Notes: generated from the letters alone by a model not told the origin. Counted from the first letter of the stretch, positions 9,656 through 19,617 are shown. The stretch is DNA of 64,000 nt from Mucilaginibacter rubeus (GCF_014643835.1 NZ_BMKD01000002.1:910012-974011); one strand, 5' to 3'. A program made the numbers and translations.

Positions 9656-11209
9656 TTACTGCTGTGCGCCTTTACTTATCTTATTATTTACAATGCGGGT
9701 ATTTCCGTCAATATCTGTGGCGCCATTTATATCGGCAGAAATTACATTTCCGGTATTTTTTGCAGGAGAGGCCGCTTGTATATGAAGATCGGGCGACGAG
9801 GTGTTCAGCAAAAGAGGGTCTTGCCCATTTGTTGAATTGGCATCGTTACCGCTGGCTGCGCGCCAGGCATTTAAATCGGTATATGGTGCGCCGTTAGTGC
9901 TGTTCCAGATCCATTGGGAAGTGCCTGTGGTATAGTATAAATTATTGTCGATAATGTTATTGCTGCCTGTTGTGGTATACTTATGAATAAATACATCAAC
10001 GGGCCTTGCATAAACTATGTTATTTTTAATCACGTTATTGTCGCAATGCTCCGTAAGCCTGATCTCTCCTTCAATTTCGCCAAAAGCGCCTGGCACACGG
10101 TTATTCTGATATAAGGTATTATTTACAACGTAACAGTTTTTAGTTCCGCCGGATGTGTAGTTCAGATAATCGCCCATGTATATACCTGTGCGATAGCAGT
10201 TATATACAAAATTATTTCGCACGATGGTGGTTTTGGTTGCATACACGTTGCTTTCACTTACCAGTCCTATCCCCCGGTCGCTGTTGTATACTGTGTTTCT
10301 TTCGATAATGGTATTAGCACCGCCGCAAACATAAATGGAGATAGCACCGTACCTGTCGGGGCCCCAGGTTTCCGGGGTCCTGGTCATGGTATTATCGTGA
10401 AAAATATTATCACTTATCACTCCATTGCGGGCATAGTTGGTAGATACATCTCCTTTAGGGTTTAAACCATCACCACCGGCAACAATTATCCCGATGTTTT
10501 CCGTATCATATACTTTATTATGGCTAAAAACAAAGCCGTCAATATTACCGGCCAGCGTTACATTTTCACTTGTACCGGTCTGCGTGTCATGTACAGTACA
10601 ACGCGTAATAACTAGGTTAGTAATGGCAGTAGTTCCGTTACCAATTGCCAGTATAGCGTGTCCGCTTCGCCAGTCGTTCAGGGATGCGTTGTTCTTTATG
10701 TTATAAATGTTGCAGTTTTTGATAGTGATATCGTGCGAATTGCCATTGATGGCGATCCCTTCAGGATCGGTATTAAAAGTTGAGCTCGTGAGATTGCAGA
10801 TATCAAAGCCATCCAATGTTATATATCTTACATTGCTCAGTGTAACCAGCGGCACCCAGCCCGAAACAATTATTTTACTACCGTCTATCACCGGCCTTTC
10901 GCCGGGGTAAGCCTTCAATGTGATCAACTTATCCATTGCCCCCGATTTAGGAAACACCACCTTATCATAATAGCTGCCGCCTCTAACCATAACGGTATCA
11001 CCGGGCAAGGCATGATCTAAGGCGGCATTGATAGACTGGAAAGGGGCATTGATTTTGCCCGAATTTGCATCAGAGCCGTTAACTGATACATAGTAGATAT
11101 GTGTATTACCGGTTGAGACTATTACGTCATTACCTACCGTTTTTTTGCTGCAAGCCATTGCCTGAATGGCAAAAACATGTATTAAAAAGATATTTATATA
11201 ATGTTTCAT
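9656..11209 (-). CDS. right-handed beta-helix lipoprotein A
   Basis: The 517-aa lipoprotein (Cys20 in AMACSKK) is collinear with its neighbour at 8113. It shares SINAALDHALPGDTVMVRGG, KSGAMDKLITLKAYPGERP, ARNGVISDN, DRGIGLVSESN, GAFGEIEGEI and VIKNNI, and ends ISKGAQQ. The conserved GAFGEIEGEI segment and the acidic turns around it would be the first place to look for a metal- or sugar-binding site. Its position directly after SusC, SusD and an IPT/NHL lipoprotein is where surface glycan-binding proteins or lyases are normally encoded. It could be a lyase, a glycosidase or a binding protein. Confidence 0.85.
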   Translation of the reverse strand: MKHYINIFLIHVFAIQAMACSKKTVGNDVIVSTGNTHIYYVSVNGSDANSGKINAPFQSINAALDHALPGDTVMVRGGSYYDKVVFPKSGAMDKLITLKAYPGERPVIDGSKIIVSGWVPLVTLSNVRYITLDGFDICNLTSSTFNTDPEGIAINGNSHDITIKNCNIYNIKNNASLNDWRSGHAILAIGNGTTAITNLVITRCTVHDTQTGTSENVTLAGNIDGFVFSHNKVYDTENIGIIVAGGDGLNPKGDVSTNYARNGVISDNIFHDNTMTRTPETWGPDRYGAISIYVCGGANTIIERNTVYNSDRGIGLVSESNVYATKTTIVRNNFVYNCYRTGIYMGDYLNYTSGGTKNCYVVNNTLYQNNRVPGAFGEIEGEIRLTEHCDNNVIKNNIVYARPVDVFIHKYTTTGSNNIIDNNLYYTTGTSQWIWNSTNGAPYTDLNAWRAASGNDANSTNGQDPLLLNTSSPDLHIQAASPAKNTGNVISADINGATDIDGNTRIVNNKISKGAQQ

Positions 11210-11292
11210 TAAATTTATTCTAAGAAAAATTGGCGTAGCAATTGTTTGACATGCATTAAGTTTATTCGCACTTAAAACCGCGCAGTACCTGC

Positions 11293-11320
11293 CCGTAGCA
11301 GAAACACGTTTCTGCTACGG
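11293..11320. repeat. perfect 13-bp inverted repeat (hairpin) inside the sus operon
   Basis: CCGTAGCAGAAAC (11293-11305) and its exact complement (11308-11320) are separated by 2 bases. It lies in the 227-bp gap between the IPT/NHL gene (stop at 11437) and the beta-helix A gene (start at 11209). No U-run follows on the minus strand. It is therefore more likely an RNA-stabilising or processing hairpin, a partial terminator or a protein site than a simple terminator. Confidence 0.65.
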
Positions 11321-11436
11321 AGTACCCTTAAATAAACCCAAACAATTATTAACTACTACTCATATTTATCCCGGGCAACAAGGATATGCCTGGGTTGAAA
11401 AATAAACTGTGATAGTATTTTTAAAAAGGATCGTTA

Positions 11437-12771
11437 TTATTCCGAAACTATTTTTCTTATCCGATTGTTGTTTTTATCCAAAACATACACGGTTCCATTC
11501 TTATCAACAGCAACACCGGTTGGCCCGCTGAAAAGCGCAGATCCTCCTATCGCGTCAGCATAACCTGCTGTACCGCTGCCGGCAAAGGTGCTTACATCAA
11601 AAGTATTGGCCTGTATAAAGCGGATACTTTGATCGGGGTTATAGCTTCCACCATCCCATGTTCCATTGCCTGCTACATAAATATTACTGCTGTTATCAAC
11701 GGCAATGCCCCATGGATAAGCAAATTTTGCGGTTGTAGCGGTTCCGTTTAAATAACCCGAAACGCCAAGTTGCCCCGCCACTATGCTACCATTCCAGTTG
11801 CCGGCGCTGAACTTCCTGATAACCTGGTCTCCGTTAACTGATACATATAAGTTACCGGCTTTGTCAAATTTGATTCCTGCAGGATAATTAAGGCCGGATA
11901 TAACCTGTTTGGTAGTCCACTGAGCTGATACCTGGTAGATGTTTCCGGGGCTGGAGCAACTGGAGTAATAAACAAAACCCGTTGTTTTGTCGACAGCAAC
12001 ACTCCATGGCGATTGATTTCCCCAGGCCCAGGTGGTTGCAGTACCATCGGGGCTTATTTTACGGATGTCATAATTTCCCGGATCAACGGAATATACATTT
12101 CCCTGGGCATCAACGGCAACATCATAAGGTATGGAGAAATTTGCCGCGCTCCCCTTACCATCAGCATAGCCCGAAACCTGGGGATTACCGGCGAGTGTAG
12201 ATACGTTGCCCGCGGTGTCAATTTTCCTGATGCAATGATTTCCGGGATCGGCAACATAAATATTCAGGTTATCATCAACGGTTACTCCGCAGCTTCGGTA
12301 CCAGCTTTGCCCGCTAAAATCAAACATAGCATCTGTTCCTTTACCGTTTGCAAAGCCGGCTTTACCTGATCCTGCCAGCGTGGTGACAGTCCTGGTATAT
12401 TGGTATGTAAAATTATCGGTGCTTGTTGCGGTTCCTTTTCCAATAGTTACAACAATAGGCCCGGAACCTGCTTTCTTAGGCACCACTACCATCATTTGTT
12501 TGGTGTTGGCACCGATGACCTTCAGTTTAAACCCATTCAGGGTAACCGAAATTTGCGAGGTATCTGTTGAAAAGTTAGTACCGGAGATCAATACTTCGGT
12601 ACCACCGCCACCCTGTGCCGGGATAAATGTACTGATACTGATAGGTGATGCAGGATCGTGTGCAGGCACTTTTTCTTTTTTACAGCTTACAAAAGCTATC
12701 ATTATAAAAAGCGCCCCGGCAAGCAGGTATTGATTGATGCCTTTTGCCAATATATTTATGAATGTTTTCAT
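11437..12771 (-). CDS. IPT/TIG plus NHL-repeat surface lipoprotein
   Basis: The 444-aa lipoprotein has Cys30 in AFVSCKKEK. An IPT/TIG beta-sandwich follows (about residues 43-125, with GGGGTEVLISGTNF). An NHL-type beta-propeller then repeats VTTLAGSGKAGFANGKG, then IYVADPGNHCIRKI, VYSVDPGNYDIRKIS, IYVAGNG and VYVLDKNNNRIRKI. In Bacteroidota, IPT/NHL lipoproteins encoded next to SusCD are usually cell-surface proteins thought to bind the polysaccharide, taking the SusE/F position. No catalytic motif is visible. It sits between SusD (gap 68 bp) and the beta-helix pair. Confidence 0.88.
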   Translation of the reverse strand: MKTFINILAKGINQYLLAGALFIMIAFVSCKKEKVPAHDPASPISISTFIPAQGGGGTEVLISGTNFSTDTSQISVTLNGFKLKVIGANTKQMMVVVPKKAGSGPIVVTIGKGTATSTDNFTYQYTRTVTTLAGSGKAGFANGKGTDAMFDFSGQSWYRSCGVTVDDNLNIYVADPGNHCIRKIDTAGNVSTLAGNPQVSGYADGKGSAANFSIPYDVAVDAQGNVYSVDPGNYDIRKISPDGTATTWAWGNQSPWSVAVDKTTGFVYYSSCSSPGNIYQVSAQWTTKQVISGLNYPAGIKFDKAGNLYVSVNGDQVIRKFSAGNWNGSIVAGQLGVSGYLNGTATTAKFAYPWGIAVDNSSNIYVAGNGTWDGGSYNPDQSIRFIQANTFDVSTFAGSGTAGYADAIGGSALFSGPTGVAVDKNGTVYVLDKNNNRIRKIVSE

Positions 12772-12839
12772 TTGAATAATACGGTTTAATTATTTATTTC
12801 CAGACCTTTTACACCCTGTTGGGTAAATAAGAGCCGGCA

Positions 12840-14675
12840 TTACCAACCCGGGTTTTGTACCAATGCCCTATCGCGGTCCAATTGGTACTGGGATATTGGG
12901 AACAGGTACATTTTATTGTTCCATACCCTTTTTTGAAAAAGCGTTTTGTTGTAAAGCTCGGTAAATGCAAATCCAAGGCCCTGATCGTCAGTATTGACAT
13001 TAAGGCCATAGATAGTCTGATTTTCATCGGCACCCAACAACAGCCTTCTTACAAGGGTAAAGTATCTGTCGCTTTCAAAACAAAGCTCTACCTGGCGTTC
13101 CCTTAAAATATATTTCCGCATTAAATCCTTGTTTCCAACAGCTCCCGGATAAACGGTCTCTATGCCAGGCAAGCCGGCCCTGGTCCTGATCTGATCAAGA
13201 TAAAGTACGATATTGGGGTTCGAAGGATCATATTCATTCAGGGCTTCTACATAATCCAATAATATCTCGGCATACCTGATCAATATAAACGGCCTGTAGT
13301 TGGTGGCATCCATCCTTATATTATCGGCAGGGCTTACATTTTTTAATACATCATATCCGGTAATGTTATTACTTGCGCCGCTGGCTTTTGCACCGGCTTT
13401 ACCGTTATAATAAAATTCAACCCGGCCAGTGCCGTCAACATTCGCTGCAGATGAATAATAGTTTTTATCATCAACAGTTGGCGCAGGCAGTACCGGCCGG
13501 CCATTATACTGGATATAGGCATAAAACCGCGGTTCGCGATTGGCATACATGTTCCATTGCCCTTTGCTGTGTTCCCAATATTTTGCGCCATTACTTTGAG
13601 CAAAACTCGTGGCTGTATATCCCGAAAGCGGATCATCAATGGTACGGCCATTATTCATATAAAACGCGTCCACAACATTTTGGGTGGCATTGTACATGCT
13701 ATATCCTCCCGGCCCTGGCGACACACATTTGGTATATCCCCAATAATTCCAGGAGTTTCTTGAAAATATGATCTCACTGTTCCAGTTTGTTAAGAAAAGG
13801 TCCCTGACAGACAGATAAGGATCAAACTGGGTTCCGCCGTTATCCAGATTTGTAAATAACTTGTACGCACTCAGATCAATTACAGCCTTGGCTGCATCGG
13901 CAGCTATTTTCCATTTGCCGGCATCAAATACTGTGGGTGCCAGCGGGGTGCCATCCTGGTTTTTAAAAGAAGCAAACGATGGATTACCATTCCATAATGG
14001 GCTTGCCGACAATAAGGCCAGCTGAGCTTTTACAGCAAGGCAGGCACCTTTTGTTGGCCGACCGTAATTGCTGGTTGAAGGCCATTGCGCCGGTAAACCC
14101 GAAGCGGCCTGATCCATCAGTTGGTTAACGTAATCCTTACATTCGTCAAAAGACGCTCTCGGGTACTTATTGAAGTCATCATTTAAGCTTAACGTTTCCG
14201 TTACTTTTACAACAGGGCCATATTGCTTCATTAACTGCCAGTAAAACCATCCGCGCAAAAACCTTGCTTCGGCTTTATATTGATTTTTTAAGCTGACACT
14301 TAGCTGGGTAGCAGGAACCTTATCAATATTGGCTTCAAAAATGAAGGACGACCGGATACCAGTGTAATACCTGTCCCAATAATCAAAATAAGCATTTACA
14401 GGGCTCCAGTTGCCAACAACCATTTGCCTTACATTGGTGCCGGGAATGGATACCGACGACTCGTCACTAGCGCCCATCGCGCTGTAATCTCCCCCATCGG
14501 TTTGTACAATGTAGCCGTAAATGTTATACAGGTAAGATTCGGCATTAGCCCTTGTGCTCCAGATCAGATCTGATGTTAACAGGTTATCCGGTTTTTTATT
14601 AAGGTAATTACAGGACGATAAACAGGCACCCAGGAAGCAGATCCCAACTACCATTATTAGTATGTTTTTTTTCAT
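12840..14675 (-). CDS. SusD/RagB-like glycan-binding outer-membrane lipoprotein
   Basis: The 611-aa lipoprotein starts MKKNILIMVVGICFLGAC, with lipidation possible at Cys18 or Cys22. The longer reading frame to 14717 begins with GTG and delays the signal peptide, so the ATG at 14675 is preferred. SusD features include an N-terminal LNKKPDNLLTSD stretch, TPR-like helices with KAEARFLRGWFYWQLMKQYG near residues 134-153, and a C-terminal RAGLPGIE/ILRERQVELCFE/DRYF region. SusD forms the lid on the SusC barrel and captures oligosaccharide. It is encoded directly after SusC (47-bp gap). Confidence 0.96.
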   Translation of the reverse strand: MKKNILIMVVGICFLGACLSSCNYLNKKPDNLLTSDLIWSTRANAESYLYNIYGYIVQTDGGDYSAMGASDESSVSIPGTNVRQMVVGNWSPVNAYFDYWDRYYTGIRSSFIFEANIDKVPATQLSVSLKNQYKAEARFLRGWFYWQLMKQYGPVVKVTETLSLNDDFNKYPRASFDECKDYVNQLMDQAASGLPAQWPSTSNYGRPTKGACLAVKAQLALLSASPLWNGNPSFASFKNQDGTPLAPTVFDAGKWKIAADAAKAVIDLSAYKLFTNLDNGGTQFDPYLSVRDLFLTNWNSEIIFSRNSWNYWGYTKCVSPGPGGYSMYNATQNVVDAFYMNNGRTIDDPLSGYTATSFAQSNGAKYWEHSKGQWNMYANREPRFYAYIQYNGRPVLPAPTVDDKNYYSSAANVDGTGRVEFYYNGKAGAKASGASNNITGYDVLKNVSPADNIRMDATNYRPFILIRYAEILLDYVEALNEYDPSNPNIVLYLDQIRTRAGLPGIETVYPGAVGNKDLMRKYILRERQVELCFESDRYFTLVRRLLLGADENQTIYGLNVNTDDQGLGFAFTELYNKTLFQKRVWNNKMYLFPISQYQLDRDRALVQNPGW

Positions 14676-14722
14676 TTGGCACACTTTAAATTCTTTTGAA
14701 ACTGATTTAAAATTCACGATCT

Positions 14723-17700
14723 CTATAACGCAACCCTTAATCCTAAGGCAAGTATTCGTACCGGTGGATAGCCTGCCCCGTTAGAGCCAAGTTCAGGGTC
14801 CCAAAGTTTGAATTTGGAGAATGTTAGCAGGTTTTGCCCCGTTAAATAAAGGTAGACTGAGTTAATACCCGCCTGGGTAAGAAAGGAGGGCTTATAAGTA
14901 TAACCTAATGTGGCCTGTTTTAAACGGACAAAACTCGCATCTTTTGACCACCATGTACTCGGCTGATAATTATTGCTGTTTTGATTAGCAATGCCTAAAC
15001 GCGGATAGTATACATTCTGACTTGGGTTATCAACTGTCCACCTGTCCTCAAGGCTTGCAAGCATACCCGATGGATAAGTGCCCATACCTGTAAACGGTAC
15101 AATACCTGCCCCGCCTGCACCTGCACCGGTTATAGAAGAACCGTTTGCCATAATAATTACATTACCGGTTCCCTGGAAGAAAAGAGAAAGATCGAACTTT
15201 TTATAACCAACCGTAAACCCTGCGCCGTATAATATGGTAGGTATGTCGGATTTACCTGTATAAACCTTGTCATAGCTGTTGATCACGCCATCGCCATTTA
15301 CATCTTTATACTTGATATCGCCGGGCCTCAACACAGCGCCAAACTGGGTGGGGCTTTTATCAACATCTTCCTGCGAGGTAAATAACCCTTCGGCAACGTA
15401 CATCAGGTTATCGCCATATTTGCGACCAGTAGCCTGCTGATAGGCGTATAATTGTTTAGGCTCATCTTTCTGTACAATTTTATTATTGTTATAAGTAAAA
15501 TTGCCATAAAGGCGCAAGCCTACCTTACCTATATTATCATTATATTCAATGTTACCCTCAATACCATGGTTATTCATTTCACCTAAGTTGGCAAATACAG
15601 CCCCGCTTACACCCAGTATCCCTGATAAAGAACTGCGTTGAACTAAAATATTTGTCCGCCTCTCTTTATAGGCATCAATAGTGATATTCAGTTTATTGAA
15701 CAACCCTATCTCCAGTCCAATATTATCTTTCCTGGCTTTTTCCCATGTCAGGTTCTCCACTCCTATAACAGTCTCGGTAGTACCACCATATATTGTTCCG
15801 TTAAGGCCTAAACCCACTGAGCCGCCACTGCCATATTGGTTAATATAAGGAAACCTGGTGATACGGTAATCAGATCCTATTTGATCGTTACCTACGAGAC
15901 CATGTGAACCCCTTATTTTAAGCAGGTTAAACGTTTTTGAAAAATCTTTGAAAAAAGGCTCCCTTGAAATTACCCAACCCGCAGAGACAGCCGGGAAAAA
16001 GCCAAACTTTTTGCCCGGTTCAAAGTTTTCCGAACCGGTATAGCCCGCATCAAACTCAAGCAGGTATTTATCGGCGTAAGTATATGTTGCCCTGCCGGCC
16101 AAACTCTGATTGTTATAAGGAATAGAGGTAATAACACTCCCCGCGGTGCTCTGGACTCTCGATCGCATATTGTATAGAAGCAATCCGCCCACATGGTGCT
16201 TGCCGAAGGACTGATCATAATTAATATTGGTTTCCAGGTACATGGTTTTTTCGGCAGATGAATACTGCGTATAACCCAAAAACTGGTTTCCGTACCTCGA
16301 TTGACCTAATACCAGGTTACCCTGCGGATCTCTTGACGTAGCTAAGTAAAGATCATTGGTACCTGTTCTGCCATTGTCATTTTCGCTGTACGAATCGAAC
16401 GAGAACCTGGCCATGGCGCTCAAGCCGCTGGTAATTGCATCCAGTTTCTGGTTAATGGAAAAAACAGACTGGATGGTAGGGCGAAACTCGGTGTTATAAC
16501 CTGAGTTTTGGATATCGTTTACCGGGTTAGACCCGCCATTGTTATACGGACCGGCCCATTTGCCATCGGGGTATCTTATCGGGAACGCGTTAGGTGGGGT
16601 TAAATATGATTCATACCAGATGTTTCCTGCCGAGATGCCGGGATAACGGCTGCTCACCAGCATCGCATCCAGGTTCATGGTCAATAAAGTGGTTTTGCTG
16701 ATATCGATATCAAGGTTTGACCTGAAGTCATAACGCTTAAAGTTAAGGTTGGGATTATAGCCATTTTGTTTGGTTACTTTATAACTTCCATCCTGGTCAT
16801 AAAAAGAAGCGGAAACATAATACCTTACCGACGAAGCACCGCCGGTTACATTTAAGTTGGTATTATAGCCGGGGGCCCAATTCTTATATACAGACTTTAT
16901 CCAATTTACATTGGGATAAAGGTATGGGTCTAACCCGCTTGCCGTTTTCTGGATAGTTTCTTCAGAATATGCAGGAGGGTTACCATCATTTGTAGTTGCT
17001 TCGTTATGCAACCTCATCCATGAAACGGCATCCAGCATTTTTGGGGTCCTGGTAAGGCCCGACATGGATGTTTCTGTTTTAAATGAAATTTTAGGTTTAC
17101 CTGCAACACCTTTTTTAGTGGTAATGATCAAAACCCCGTTGGCGCCTTTGGCCCCATATACGGCGGTTGACGAAGCGTCTTTTAACAGGGAAATGCTTTG
17201 AATATCCTCCGGATCGATGTTGTTATAAGCTCCGCCATAAGTACTGTTCACGTCATCCCGCTGCACTCCATCTATAATAATAAGCGGGTTTGAGTTACCC
17301 GTAAAAGTGCCAATACCCCTGATGGTAAATGATGCGTTATCATAACCCGGCTCCCCGCTTCTTTGCATCGATATAACCCCGGCTACCTTACCTGCCAGTG
17401 CATTAGATAGGGAGCGGTTTGGAGTTGTTATATCAGCAACATTCACCGTGGTAACGGCCCCGGTTATGGTCAGCTTCTTTTGTTTACCATAGCCTACTAC
17501 TACCACTTCATTTATACCCTTGGTATCGTCAAGTAACTGAACAGTTAGGAAAGATGTTGCTGCGGTAACCGTAATTTCTTTGGCAATGAAACCGGCAAAT
17601 GAAATAACAAGGGTGCTGTTATCATTGGCTTCAATGGTAAACCGCCCCTCGCTATCAGTTATTACCCCCTTATCAGTCCCTTTGATACGTACACTCGCGC

Positions 17701-18142
17701 CGGGTAAAGTAACACCCTTTGAATCAGTAACAACACCTGACACTTTGATAGTAGGTACAGCCTGAACGGAGGGCTTAACAGGCGCAGGCTTAGGTTTTAT
17801 AATTATTGTTTTCTCTTCTATGCTATAGATAAACGGCTGATCCGAAAGTGCCAGTTTCAATACTTCTTCCAATTCTGTATTCCGTACATTGATACTAACC
17901 GGATTAGCGTCTTTAATCAGCTTTGAGTTATAAAAAAAATCGTACCCGCTTTGCTCTCTTATTTCTTTAAGCACTTTTTCTAACGGAGCATTTTTCTCTG
18001 ACAATGTAATTTTTTGTGCATAGCTTTTAGCACTTACCTGAAGTATTGTTGCCAGTAACAATATGATCGATAATTTCATGATCAACAGTGCTTTATTTTT
18101 TATACGGGGGATTGTGTATAAACTTATTTCATAACATTTCAT
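14723..18142 (-). CDS. SusC/RagA TonB-dependent receptor with STN signalling domain
   Basis: The 1139-aa outer-membrane receptor has a leader ending near residue 43 (SAKSYAQ). An STN domain follows (about residues 50-115, LEKVLKEIREQSGYDFFYN). Next are a carboxypeptidase-regulatory-like domain (about 133-205, GVVTDSKGVTLPGASVRIKG), a plug with VVVVGYGKQKKLTITGAV and LKDASSTAVYGAKGANGV, and a 22-strand barrel ending in PVRILALGLRVAL. STN-bearing SusC proteins signal ligand occupancy to a FecR anti-sigma factor, which matches the FecR and ECF sigma genes just upstream. The barrel imports oligosaccharides with SusD, powered by TonB. The gap to FecR is 135 bp and holds a hairpin. Confidence 0.97.
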   Translation of the reverse strand: MKCYEISLYTIPRIKNKALLIMKLSIILLLATILQVSAKSYAQKITLSEKNAPLEKVLKEIREQSGYDFFYNSKLIKDANPVSINVRNTELEEVLKLALSDQPFIYSIEEKTIIIKPKPAPVKPSVQAVPTIKVSGVVTDSKGVTLPGASVRIKGTDKGVITDSEGRFTIEANDNSTLVISFAGFIAKEITVTAATSFLTVQLLDDTKGINEVVVVGYGKQKKLTITGAVTTVNVADITTPNRSLSNALAGKVAGVISMQRSGEPGYDNASFTIRGIGTFTGNSNPLIIIDGVQRDDVNSTYGGAYNNIDPEDIQSISLLKDASSTAVYGAKGANGVLIITTKKGVAGKPKISFKTETSMSGLTRTPKMLDAVSWMRLHNEATTNDGNPPAYSEETIQKTASGLDPYLYPNVNWIKSVYKNWAPGYNTNLNVTGGASSVRYYVSASFYDQDGSYKVTKQNGYNPNLNFKRYDFRSNLDIDISKTTLLTMNLDAMLVSSRYPGISAGNIWYESYLTPPNAFPIRYPDGKWAGPYNNGGSNPVNDIQNSGYNTEFRPTIQSVFSINQKLDAITSGLSAMARFSFDSYSENDNGRTGTNDLYLATSRDPQGNLVLGQSRYGNQFLGYTQYSSAEKTMYLETNINYDQSFGKHHVGGLLLYNMRSRVQSTAGSVITSIPYNNQSLAGRATYTYADKYLLEFDAGYTGSENFEPGKKFGFFPAVSAGWVISREPFFKDFSKTFNLLKIRGSHGLVGNDQIGSDYRITRFPYINQYGSGGSVGLGLNGTIYGGTTETVIGVENLTWEKARKDNIGLEIGLFNKLNITIDAYKERRTNILVQRSSLSGILGVSGAVFANLGEMNNHGIEGNIEYNDNIGKVGLRLYGNFTYNNNKIVQKDEPKQLYAYQQATGRKYGDNLMYVAEGLFTSQEDVDKSPTQFGAVLRPGDIKYKDVNGDGVINSYDKVYTGKSDIPTILYGAGFTVGYKKFDLSLFFQGTGNVIIMANGSSITGAGAGGAGIVPFTGMGTYPSGMLASLEDRWTVDNPSQNVYYPRLGIANQNSNNYQPSTWWSKDASFVRLKQATLGYTYKPSFLTQAGINSVYLYLTGQNLLTFSKFKLWDPELGSNGAGYPPVRILALGLRVAL

Positions 18143-18217
18143 ACATTTGAACTTGTTTTGGGTTTAATCTGTAATTGGACTACGAATTTAATTTCATGGC
18201 AAAGCCCTAACTTTCCG

Positions 18218-18243
18218 GCCGGAAGTGTTCCACCACTTCCGGC
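18218..18243. terminator. strong hairpin between fecR and susC
   Basis: The perfect 10-bp stem GCCGGAAGTG/CACTTCCGGC (18218-18227 and 18234-18243) has a 6-base loop. It lies between the FecR stop (18278) and the SusC start (18142). The minus strand carries no U-run after the stem, so it may act as an attenuator or partial terminator that separates the regulatory pair from susCD transcription. This role is inferred. Confidence 0.5.
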
Positions 18244-18277
18244 TTTCCTTTTTAGGCTACCATATGCTGGGTAATGA

Positions 18278-19459
18278 TCACGGCATAATGATAACCCTCC
18301 TTCCTTCGATCCTGGTTTTTACGTTCCCTGTCTGTTCAATTATCTTCAATGCCTGCGCAAGGTCTTTTGAACGCGACACCATCCCTCCAAATCTTAAATT
18401 ATCCACATTTCCCTGGTATTCTACCTCAACATTATACCAGCGGGCAAACTTGCTCATAATGCTTTTCAAATCTTCGTCGGTAAAAAGGAAATAACCATTT
18501 TTCCAGGCCACAACCTCGTCGGTGTTAACCGGTTGTACCGAAATTGAATTATTTGCGTAATTGATATCAGATTGCTGACCAGGTTTCAGTAATCTGGATT
18601 GATTGGCTTTGATGGCTGATACCTTAACGGAGCCTTCTAATAAAGTAGTTTTAACCGAAGTTTCGTCCGTATAAGAGCTGATATTGAAGTGTGTACCCAA
18701 AACCTCCACCATCTGGTGGTTACTGATAACCTTAAATGGTTTATGTGCATTTTTAGCAACTTCGAAGTAAGCTTCTCCTGCTAATTCAACCTTGCGTACT
18801 GCACCATCAAAATTTGTAGGATATTTGAGTGAAGATCCGGCATTTAACCAAACCTTAGTGCCATCGGCTAAATTAACCTGGTATTGCCCTCCCTTTGGGA
18901 TTTCAATAACATTGTATTCAGGCAAACCCGGAGCAGTGGCATGAGATGCAGAGTTTTCAACTGTGTAAACCAACTGACCATTTGCCGCCTTAGATACTTT
19001 TGTACCCGATTGTTTGGCCAGTTCGCCGGATGCGGCATCATCCAGGGTAATTTTTGAACCATCGGCTAAAGTTAGCAATGCTTTATTTCCTCCCGGGGCA
19101 ATACTGTGCTTGTTTACAGGATGTGTGCTATTTTTTACGATGAAATATGAGCTGTTATACTTCATATAAAAAACCAAAGAAGCCGACGCGATCAGCAATG
19201 TTGTGATAGAAGCCGCCACAAACCACCTCCTCAGAAAAATCATTTTTTTAGGTGCAGATTCACGTTTTTTTATCTCTGACAGTATCTTGCTGTACAACTC
19301 GCTCTTTGTTACATTTTCATTGCCCATTTCAAGCTCATCCCATTGCAGCTTGTTTTTTTGGAGTGTATCATAATAGCTTAGCAATCGGGCCTCTTCTTCG
19401 GGAGTAGCCTCGTTTGATAAGTATTTGTTTATTAAGGTTATTAGTGTTTCTTTTTCCAT
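18278..19459 (-). CDS. FecR-family anti-sigma factor
   Basis: The 393-aa protein is a membrane-anchored anti-sigma factor. The ATG at 19459 is preferred over an upstream TTG extension. An N-terminal cytoplasmic helical part (ETLITLINKYLSNEATPEEE) binds the sigma factor. A single membrane helix follows near residues 79-99 (FVAASITTLLIASASLVFYM). The periplasmic FecR domain contains IEIPKGGQYQVNLADGTKVW, then SSLKYPTNF and VELAGEAYFEVAKN. The C-terminal STN-like segment ends RRVIIMP. It sits between the ECF sigma gene and the STN-bearing SusC, the classical trans-envelope switch. Substrate-bound SusC should release the sigma factor through this protein. Confidence 0.95.
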   Translation of the reverse strand: MEKETLITLINKYLSNEATPEEEARLLSYYDTLQKNKLQWDELEMGNENVTKSELYSKILSEIKKRESAPKKMIFLRRWFVAASITTLLIASASLVFYMKYNSSYFIVKNSTHPVNKHSIAPGGNKALLTLADGSKITLDDAASGELAKQSGTKVSKAANGQLVYTVENSASHATAPGLPEYNVIEIPKGGQYQVNLADGTKVWLNAGSSLKYPTNFDGAVRKVELAGEAYFEVAKNAHKPFKVISNHQMVEVLGTHFNISSYTDETSVKTTLLEGSVKVSAIKANQSRLLKPGQQSDINYANNSISVQPVNTDEVVAWKNGYFLFTDEDLKSIMSKFARWYNVEVEYQGNVDNLRFGGMVSRSKDLAQALKIIEQTGNVKTRIEGRRVIIMP

Positions 19460-19617
19460 TTGGGTAGTTATTGTATGTAAGTAACCCTGAACAGGCCATA
19501 CCCCCAAAGAATAATAAAATATTTCTACAGCATTAAGGAATCATGAAATTTTTGAGAGTAAAACCTGTAATAATATCTAAGGAAGGGATAAATGCAACCA
19601 GATACAGGTAAAAAAGC

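Noticed and set aside
8113-11209. Repeats of the beta-helix genes as a CRISPR or tandem DNA array
   Set aside because: The repetition is only at the protein-coil level and is not regular in the DNA; no spacer-repeat pattern exists anywhere in the window.
14676-14717. GTG extension of the SusD gene
   Set aside because: It would bury the signal peptide and begins with GTG; the ATG at 14675 gives a standard lipoprotein leader.
18143-18277. A transposon or riboswitch in the fecR-susC gap
   Set aside because: Only one hairpin is present; no aptamer-like conserved core was seen.
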